Assembly: GCA_020846005.1 (NCBI GenBank)
Contig: JADLEQ010000059.1
Span: 1 to 64,000 of the forward strand
Source: Polyangiaceae bacterium
Lineage (GTDB): Bacteria > Myxococcota_A > Polyangia > Polyangiales > Polyangiaceae
Direction of reading: 5' to 3'
Length of the DNA stretch: 64,000 bases
Both the position numbers and the translations under genes were made by a program. Numbering within the stretch: the stretch's first letter is position 1; every line of letters begins with the position of its first letter. Shown piece by piece: positions 59,148 to 64,000 of the stretch. Below the pieces are notes generated by a model that saw nothing but the letters and a program-made list of their open reading frames with translations, did not search any database and had not been told where the DNA came from.

Positions 59148-59500
59148 GACTCGCTCTCCTCATCGTCCTCGGCCGGCTCGGCCGTCGCCCGGAGCGGGTG
59201 GCCGTGCTCGCGCGCGTAGTCCATCGTCTGCTCCGCCTTCGTCTCGGCCACGTCGCGGGTGTACACGCCGACCACCCCGTACCCCTTCCGATGCACGCTC
59301 AGCATGATGTGCGTGGCCTCGGCCTCGCTCTTGTGAAAGAGCTTCTGCAGGACGTGCACCACGAACTCCATCGTCGTGTAGTCGTCGTTGTGCAAGATCA
59401 CGTGGTAGCGGCGCGGGCGAACCGTCCGTGGCCGGAGGTCGACCGCGACGTCGCCTGCGTCATCGGGGGCGCCGGGGCGCGGGGGCGTGGAGCCGGCCAT
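59144..59500 (-). CDS. clpS: ClpS adaptor of the N-end rule
   Basis: The 118-residue protein has the core YHVILHNDDYTTMEFVVHVLQ (residues about 32-52) with the Asn-Asp-Asp pocket binding the N-degron alpha-amine, plus MLSVHRKGYGVVGVYTRDVAETK. N- and C-terminal tails are acidic or disordered. It delivers proteins with destabilising N-termini to ClpA. ATG 59500 is taken; GTG 59506 would add two residues. Its start faces ecm divergently. Confidence 0.95.
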   Translation of the reverse strand: MAGSTPPRPGAPDDAGDVAVDLRPRTVRPRRYHVILHNDDYTTMEFVVHVLQKLFHKSEAEATHIMLSVHRKGYGVVGVYTRDVAETKAEQTMDYAREHGHPLRATAEPAEDDEESES

Positions 59501-59608
59501 GGACACGGAGAAGCATGGACACCGCCGGGGCTCGTGTCGAGACGCGTCCGGGCGCTCGGCCCTCCGCGCGCGCGCCGGCGCGGGCCTCGACGCGCGCGGC
59601 CGCGCGGC

Positions 59609-59614
59609 TAACCT
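59609..59614 (+). promoter_or_regulatory. -10 box for ecm, leaderless type
   Basis: TAACCT ends exactly 8 nt before the GTG at 59623, whose following codons match the known N-terminus of ethylmalonyl-CoA mutases. A poor -35 (TCGACG, 59587-59592) is 16 nt upstream. Confidence 0.45.
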
Positions 59615-59622
59615 TCCGCCTC

Positions 59623-61596
59623 GTGGCCCCCCGTGAAGCCCCCTGGTTGATGCGCACGTACTCGGGGCACAGCTCCCCGAGGCGCTCGAACGAGCTCTAT
59701 CGGCAGAACCTCGCCCGCGGGCAGACGGGCCTCTCCGTCGCCTTCGACCTGCCGACGCAGACCGGCTACGACGCCGATCATCCGCTCGCGCGCGGCGAGG
59801 TGGGGCGGACGGGCGTCCCGGTGTCGCACCTGGGCGACCTCCGGACGCTGCTCGACGGCATCGATCTTGGCGGGATGAATACCTCGATGACGATCAACGC
59901 GACCGCCGCCTGGCTGCTCGCGCTCTACGTCGCCCTCGCGGACGAGCGCGGGACCCCGCGGTCTGCGCTGCGTGGCACCACGCAGAACGACATCGTCAAG
60001 GAGTACCTCTCGCGCGGGACCTACGTGTTCCCGCCCCGCCCGAGCCTGGCGCTCACCGCGGACGTGGTGCTCTTCTGCGTGCGCGAGGTGCCGGAGTGGA
60101 ACCCGGTCAACGTCTGCAGCTACCACCTCCAGGAGGCGGGGGCGACGCCGGAGCAGGAGGTGGCCTACGCCCTCGGAACGGCGATCGCGCTGCTCGACGC
60201 CGTCCGCGAGCGTGGCATCGCGGAGGCGGAGCTCGCGCGCGTCTTCGGGCGGCTGTCGTTCTTCCTGAACTCGAGCGTGCGCTTCGTGGACGAGATCTGC
60301 AAGCAGCGCGCCTTCGCCGAGCTGTGGGATCGGCTGGGGCGCGAGCGCTACGGCGTCGCGGATCCGAAGCTCCGGCGGTTCCGGTTCGGCGTGCAGGTGA
60401 ACTCCCTCGGGCTGACGGAGGCGCAGCCGGAGAACAACGTGGTGCGCATCGTGCTCGAGATGCTCGGGGTGACGCTGAGCCAGCGGGCGCGCGCGCGCGC
60501 CATCCAGCTCCCCGCCTGGAACGAGGCGCTCGGCCTGCCGCGCCCGTGGGATCAGCAGTGGAGCCTCCGGGCCCAGCAGATCCTCGCCTACGAGACGGAC
60601 CTCCTCGAGTACCCCGATCTCTTCGACGGCAACCCCGCGATCGAGCGGCGGACGCGGGAGCTGGGGGAGGCCGCGTGGGCGGAGGTCGAGGCGGTGTCGT
60701 CCCGCGGTGGGATGATCGAGGCGGTCGAGAGCGGCTACGTGAAGGAGCGGCTGGTCGTGAGCCACGCGGCCCGCGTCGCCCGCATCGAGTCGGGCGAGCA
60801 GGTCGTGGTGGGGGTCAACCGGTGGGCGGAGACGGCGCCGAGCCCGCTGCTCGCCGAGGGCGGCGCGGGGGCGATCCTGGCGATCGATCCGGCGGCGGAG
60901 CGGGCGCAGCTCGAGGAGCTCGCCGCGTTTCGCGGGAGACGCGACGCGGGGCGGGTCGCCGCGGGGCTCGAGGCCCTGGAGCGCGCGGCGCGGGCCGGGA
61001 CGGGCGTGATGGAGGCGAGCATCGAGTGCGCCCGCGCGGGCGTGACCACCGGCGAGTGGTCGGACGTGCTGCGGAGCGTGCACGGCGAGTACCGCGCGCC
61101 GACCGGGCTCGCGGGCGCGCGCACGCCCGAGGTCGCGTTGACGCGCCTGCAGGGCGTGCGCGAGCGGGTCGCCGCGCTGGCGGAGCGGCTCGGTCGCCGG
61201 CCGAAGCTGCTCGTCGGGAAGCCCGGGCTCGACGGCCACTCGAACGGTGCCGAGCAAATCGCGCTCCGCGCGCGCGACGCCGGCTTCGAGGTCGTGTACG
61301 AGGGGATCCGAGTGACGCCGCGGGAGCTCGCCCGCGCCGCGGCGGACGAGGGCGTGCACCTCGTCGGGCTCAGTGTGCTGAGCGGCGCGCACCTCGCGCT
61401 GGTCGGCGAGACGCTCCGTGAGCTCGCCGACCGAGGCGTGGGGGGCGTGCCGGTCGTGGTGGGCGGAATCATCCCGGACGCGGACGCCACCGAGCTCCTG
61501 CAAATGGGCGTCCGCGCGGTGTACACCCCGAAGGACTTCGACCTGTCCCGCATCGTCGAGGAGTTGGTCGGGTGGGTGGAGCGCGCGGCGGAGTGA
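59623..61596 (+). CDS. ecm: Ethylmalonyl-CoA mutase (B12-dependent)
   Basis: The GTG at 59623 gives a 657-residue protein starting APREAPWLMRTYSGHSS, aligned with Rhodobacter Ecm. The upstream in-frame stretch from 59515 is Arg/Ala-rich and looks untranslated. The TIM-barrel part has YRQNLARGQTGLSVAFDLPT, GGMNTSMTINATAAWLLALY, WNPVNVCSYHLQEAG and LPAWNEALGLPRPWDQQW. The C-terminal B12 domain has D537-x-H539-x-x-G542 in GLDGHSNG, where His539 ligates cobalt. These blocks fit Ecm rather than methylmalonyl-CoA mutase. It isomerises ethylmalonyl-CoA to methylsuccinyl-CoA. It overlaps meaB by 4 nt. Confidence 0.93.
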   Translation: MAPREAPWLMRTYSGHSSPRRSNELYRQNLARGQTGLSVAFDLPTQTGYDADHPLARGEVGRTGVPVSHLGDLRTLLDGIDLGGMNTSMTINATAAWLLALYVALADERGTPRSALRGTTQNDIVKEYLSRGTYVFPPRPSLALTADVVLFCVREVPEWNPVNVCSYHLQEAGATPEQEVAYALGTAIALLDAVRERGIAEAELARVFGRLSFFLNSSVRFVDEICKQRAFAELWDRLGRERYGVADPKLRRFRFGVQVNSLGLTEAQPENNVVRIVLEMLGVTLSQRARARAIQLPAWNEALGLPRPWDQQWSLRAQQILAYETDLLEYPDLFDGNPAIERRTRELGEAAWAEVEAVSSRGGMIEAVESGYVKERLVVSHAARVARIESGEQVVVGVNRWAETAPSPLLAEGGAGAILAIDPAAERAQLEELAAFRGRRDAGRVAAGLEALERAARAGTGVMEASIECARAGVTTGEWSDVLRSVHGEYRAPTGLAGARTPEVALTRLQGVRERVAALAERLGRRPKLLVGKPGLDGHSNGAEQIALRARDAGFEVVYEGIRVTPRELARAAADEGVHLVGLSVLSGAHLALVGETLRELADRGVGGVPVVVGGIIPDADATELLQMGVRAVYTPKDFDLSRIVEELVGWVERAAE

Positions 61597-62573
61597 GCGC
61601 GCCCGGCGATCCCGAGGCGCTCGCCGCGGCGGCGCTGCGCCGGGCGCCGGCGGGGATCGCGCGCGCCATCTCGCTGGTCGAGGACCGCAGGCCCGAGGCG
61701 CGCCCGGCCGTCTGGCGGCTGCTGAGGCGGCTCGCGGCCGAGGGCCGCGGCGCGAGCTGCCACCGGGTCGGGCTCACCGGCCCGCCGGGGGTGGGGAAGA
61801 GCACGCTCGCCTCGGCCATGGTCGGCGAGCTCCGCCGGAGAGGGCGGGTGGTCGGCGTGCTCGCGGTCGATCCGTCGAGCCCGCGATCGGGCGGGGCGCT
61901 GCTCGGTGATCGCGCCCGGATCGCGCTCGACCCGGGCGATGACGCGGTCTTCGTGCGCTCGATGGCCGCGGGCGGCGACCTCGGCGGGCTGTCGCGGGCG
62001 GCGGGCTCGGCGGTCGAGGTGCTCTCGGCCGTGCACGACGTGGTGCTCGTCGAGACGACGGGCGTCGGCCAGAGCGAGACGGACGTGGAGCACGTCACGG
62101 ACACCGTGATCGTCGCCATCCAGCCCGCGAGCGGAGACGTGCTGCAGTTCCTCAAGGCCGGGCTCCTCGAGGTCCCAGACGTGCTGGTCGTGAACAAGGC
62201 GGACCTCGGCGCCCCGGCGGAGCGCGCCCTGGCGGAGCTGCGGAGCGCCCTCGGCACTCTGGACGCCGGCGCGGGGCGCGCCGGCTCGCCGCCCGTGCTC
62301 GCCACGAGCGGCGCCACGGCGCGCGGCGTCCCGGAGCTGGTGGACGCCTGCGACCAGCGGTTCGCGGCGCTGGTGGCCGACGGCTCGCTGCTCGCGCGGC
62401 GACGTCGCGCGAGCGCCGCGTGGGCCTACGGGCTCCTGCGCACGCTCTGGGGGGAGCGCGGCGTCGAGCGGGCGGGCGGGCGCGCGGCGCTCGTGGGCCG
62501 GCTCGAGGCCGCGATCGACCGGGGTGCGCCGGCCGTGGAGGCCGTGTACGCAGAGGGCAGCCGCCTCGAGTAG
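61593..62573 (+). CDS. meaB: MeaB-family G3E GTPase, mutase chaperone
   Basis: The 326-residue protein starts at GTG 61593 inside the ecm stop. Motifs: Walker A GPPGVGKST (residues about 60-68), VDPSSPRSGGALLGDRARI (switch I region), VETTGVGQSETDVEH (switch II) and VVNKADL (NKxD). MeaB/ArgK GTPases protect and reload B12-dependent acyl-CoA mutases. Direct translational coupling to ecm suggests it serves that enzyme. Length fits the family. Confidence 0.94.
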   Translation: MSAPGDPEALAAAALRRAPAGIARAISLVEDRRPEARPAVWRLLRRLAAEGRGASCHRVGLTGPPGVGKSTLASAMVGELRRRGRVVGVLAVDPSSPRSGGALLGDRARIALDPGDDAVFVRSMAAGGDLGGLSRAAGSAVEVLSAVHDVVLVETTGVGQSETDVEHVTDTVIVAIQPASGDVLQFLKAGLLEVPDVLVVNKADLGAPAERALAELRSALGTLDAGAGRAGSPPVLATSGATARGVPELVDACDQRFAALVADGSLLARRRRASAAWAYGLLRTLWGERGVERAGGRAALVGRLEAAIDRGAPAVEAVYAEGSRLE

Positions 62574-62618
62574 CCGCGCGGTCGCGCCTCCGCCCCGGGG
62601 CCGGGCGAGGCGCGGGCG

Positions 62619-62759
62619 TCAGGTCGCCGTCTTGGCGTGTTCCTTCGGCTTCGCGACCTCGGCGTTCTCGCGCTCGCGCTCGAGCTGCCACTGGAGGTTC
62701 TTCTTCGCGCGGCGGAGCCGCTGCTTGCGGCGCGCCACCGGATCCTGCGGGGTACCCAT
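62619..62759 (-). CDS. Very small basic protein, function unknown
   Basis: The 46-residue ORF from ATG 62759 is strongly basic and helical (VARRKQRLRRAKKNLQWQLERE), then charged (KPKEHAKTAT). It has no membrane helix. The composition suggests binding to nucleic acid or the ribosome. Upstream in-frame extension to 62873 looks non-coding and would overlap the divergent MYND gene. The lack of low-complexity Ala/Gly/Pro, unlike random GC-rich ORFs, supports it as a real gene. Confidence 0.55.
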   Translation of the reverse strand: MGTPQDPVARRKQRLRRAKKNLQWQLERERENAEVAKPKEHAKTAT

Positions 62760-62803
62760 GGTGGCGCGCGGCATAGCAGAGCGACGGCGCCCCGTCACGC
62801 GGG

Positions 62804-62809
62804 TACGCT
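62804..62809 (+). promoter_or_regulatory. -10 box, leaderless type
   Basis: TACGCT ends 8 nt before the ATG at 62818. No convincing -35 and no Shine-Dalgarno sequence in the gap. Confidence 0.4.
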
Positions 62810-62817
62810 CGCCGGCG

Positions 62818-63780
62818 ATGGACCTGCTCGCGTACCCGGCCCAGGTGGCGGAGCTCGAGGCGATCCAGCGCATCCTGGGGGCTCGGCCCGCGCCGCCCCC
62901 GCCGCTCGCGCCGCTGGGTCCGCCGGGGGCCGGGCGCTGCGTCGTCTGCCGGGCCGAGCGGGCGCGGCCCTGCTCGGCCTGCGGAGCGGTCGCTTACTGC
63001 GGCCCCGAGCACCACGCGCGCGACGCCCGCTGGCACGCGCCGGCCTGCGAGGCGCTCCGGCGCGCCGAGGAGGACGGCGCGCACTGCCGCTCCGACCCCC
63101 CACGGGGTGAGCCGCCGCCCGCGGTGGCCCAGGCGGGCTCGCCGCTCGGCGGGTGGGTCGACCGCCTCGGCCGACCGCCGGACCCGGGCGCCCCGGCCGA
63201 CCGGCGGTCGACCCGCTGGCTGTCTCGGCCGCTCACCGTCGTCTCGCTCGCCGAGCGGCTCGGCTGGTGGCGCCCCGGCGCCGCGACGTTCCGCGTCCAC
63301 GTGGCGGGCGCGACCCCGTACGAGCTCGAGCAGGTGCCCGCCTGGCGCGAGCTCACGGAGCGCTGGCCCGAGACGCGCGTCCACCTCACGTGGATCGGCC
63401 CGGAGCTCGTCGGGTGGACCGCGCCGCAGGGCCCGGAGCGGCTGGCCGTGTCCGTTCGTGGGGGCCTCTACGATCCGGCGCTCGTGGCCGACCTCGGCGC
63501 ACCGGACGCCGTCGTCGCCTTCGACGCCGGCCTCGTCCGATACCCCTCCTGGGAGAGGACGGTGCGGGCCGTCCTAGCGGCCCGGGCGCCGCTCGTCGTG
63601 ACGAGCTACAGCCCGTGGGAGCTGGCCCTCGAGGCGCGCCTGCTCGCGGCGTCCGGCGGCCGGCACCTCGTCCCGCCCGGGCCCAACCCGTTCGCGTCGC
63701 TGGCCCCGCTCCGATCGTCGACGATCGCGAACGCGGTGCGCTACGAGAACGGGTGGCTGGCGGCGGTTCAGGGGGGGTAG
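62818..63780 (+). CDS. MYND-type zinc-finger protein with MSS51-like C-terminal domain
   Basis: The 320-residue protein starts at ATG 62818. A MYND finger occupies about residues 42-80: CVVCRAERARPCSACGAVAYC followed by H-x3-H and C (in pieces CVVC, CSAC, YCGPEHH, DARWHAPAC), with the usual Cys-x2-Cys, Cys-x2-Cys, Tyr-Cys, His, Cys order. The C-terminal about 180 residues (LTVVSLAERLGW; FRVHVAGATPYEL; VHLTWIGPELVG; PLVVTSYSPWEL; NPFASLAPLRS) resemble the domain found after MYND in MSS51-type eukaryotic proteins. MYND domains mediate protein binding and are mainly eukaryotic. Function in this bacterium unknown. Confidence 0.8.
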   Translation: MDLLAYPAQVAELEAIQRILGARPAPPPPLAPLGPPGAGRCVVCRAERARPCSACGAVAYCGPEHHARDARWHAPACEALRRAEEDGAHCRSDPPRGEPPPAVAQAGSPLGGWVDRLGRPPDPGAPADRRSTRWLSRPLTVVSLAERLGWWRPGAATFRVHVAGATPYELEQVPAWRELTERWPETRVHLTWIGPELVGWTAPQGPERLAVSVRGGLYDPALVADLGAPDAVVAFDAGLVRYPSWERTVRAVLAARAPLVVTSYSPWELALEARLLAASGGRHLVPPGPNPFASLAPLRSSTIANAVRYENGWLAAVQGG

Positions 63781-63792
63781 CGCGCCGCCGGC

Positions 63793-64000
63793 CTAGACCG
63801 TCCAGGTCTCGCCCGTCTCGAAGAGCTGCTGGAGCGACAGCTTGCCGGACTTCGCGGCGGCGGCCTCGTGCTGGGCCGCCAGGGCGGCGTCGTACGTCTG
63901 GCGCTCGACGGCGTGGAGCACGCCCGTCGCCACCGGGAACTCCGGGAACGGCATGTGCGCGAGCAGCATGGCGAGCGGCGCGTTCGTCTCGTCGTGGACC
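63793..64000 (-). CDS. 2-oxoacid:ferredoxin oxidoreductase beta subunit, C-terminal fragment
   Basis: The minus-strand frame enters from the right edge and ends at the TAG at 63793-63795. The 68 visible residues include VHDETNAPLAMLLAHMPFPEFPVATGVL and a C-terminal FETGETWTV (quoted separately), the typical end of thiamine-diphosphate-dependent 2-oxoacid:ferredoxin oxidoreductase beta subunits (KorB/PorB family). This enzyme couples 2-oxoacid decarboxylation to ferredoxin reduction. Most of the gene lies outside the window, so the substrate class (2-oxoglutarate or other) cannot be set. Confidence 0.72.
   Translation of the reverse strand, partial: VHDETNAPLAMLLAHMPFPEFPVATGVLHAVERQTYDAALAAQHEAAAAKSGKLSLQQLFETGETWTV

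Noticed and set aside
59515-59622. ATG 59515 as the ecm start
   Set aside because: The added 36 residues are Arg/Ala/Pro-rich with no counterpart in Ecm; GTG 59623 matches the known N-terminus and a -10 box 8 nt upstream.
59501-59622. Cobalamin riboswitch upstream of the B12-dependent mutase
   Set aside because: The intergenic space is too short and no B12-box-like sequence is visible.
1-64000. Mobile elements, prophage, CRISPR arrays, tRNA or rRNA genes
   Set aside because: No transposase, integrase, direct-repeat array with spacers, or tRNA-like T-loop sequence was noticed on either strand.

Overview
The window is very GC-rich (roughly 72-74% by eye), densely packed on both strands, and full of lipoproteins, TPR proteins, Glt/Agl-type gliding-machinery genes, an NtrC-type regulator, and tight ATGA/GTGA stop-start overlaps. 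This points to a myxobacterium (Myxococcota, probably the Polyangia side). I see no insertion sequence, prophage, CRISPR array, tRNA or rRNA, so it reads as an ordinary chromosomal segment.

Layout. 1-11257: a run of envelope/motility genes (a partial repeat-rich protein, three TPR proteins, a small periplasmic protein, a three-helix membrane protein, a GltG/PglI-like protein) resembling the Myxococcus gltD-gltE-gltF-gltG order. 11258-14294: a secreted protein, an outer-membrane beta-barrel and a short polysaccharide-export (OPX) lipoprotein. 14372-20088: a small barrel protein, maf, a glycosyltransferase, rluD and a flippase-like membrane protein. 20190-26993: MoxR ATPase, then ACP, two unusual double-ketosynthase proteins, a small lipoprotein and a patatin. 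27022-35855: zinc-ribbon and lipoproteins, a class II amidotransferase homologue without its Cys, asnS, a PDZ lipoprotein, ygfZ, cysM and an NtrC-family regulator. 36036-38132: a Cys-rich repeat lipoprotein. 38238-43596: globin-coupled histidine kinase, two universal stress proteins, a CBS protein, a PNPOx-like protein, an AAA NTPase and PfkA, arranged around two divergent sigma-54-type promoters. 43697-44586: ECF sigma and anti-sigma. 44840-47932: an arsenosugar-type cluster. 48000-50394: phosphatase, lipoprotein and a redoxin lipoprotein with an in-frame UGA. 50411-62573: ethylmalonyl-CoA pathway genes (two malyl-CoA lyase-family genes, ccr, ecm, meaB) interleaved with a TPR protein, a glycosyltransferase and clpS-clpA. 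62619-64000: a tiny basic protein, a MYND-finger protein and the end of a 2-oxoacid:ferredoxin oxidoreductase beta subunit.

The most striking items are: (1) a probable new selenoprotein at 49696-50394, where an in-frame TGA replaces the first Cys of a redoxin CxxC and is followed at SECIS spacing by a bulged hairpin displaying GGUC; (2) divergent sigma-54 promoters over a stress module whose gene content parallels the mycobacterial DosR dormancy regulon; (3) many genes with a TANNNT box only 6-11 nt before the start codon, suggesting widespread leaderless transcription, including the ethylmalonyl-CoA genes; (4) an ACP with two fused live/dead ketosynthase pairs.

All calls are from reading the sequence and recalled family knowledge; no searches were run. 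Starts were chosen from conserved N-termini, Shine-Dalgarno sequences, overlaps and promoter position.
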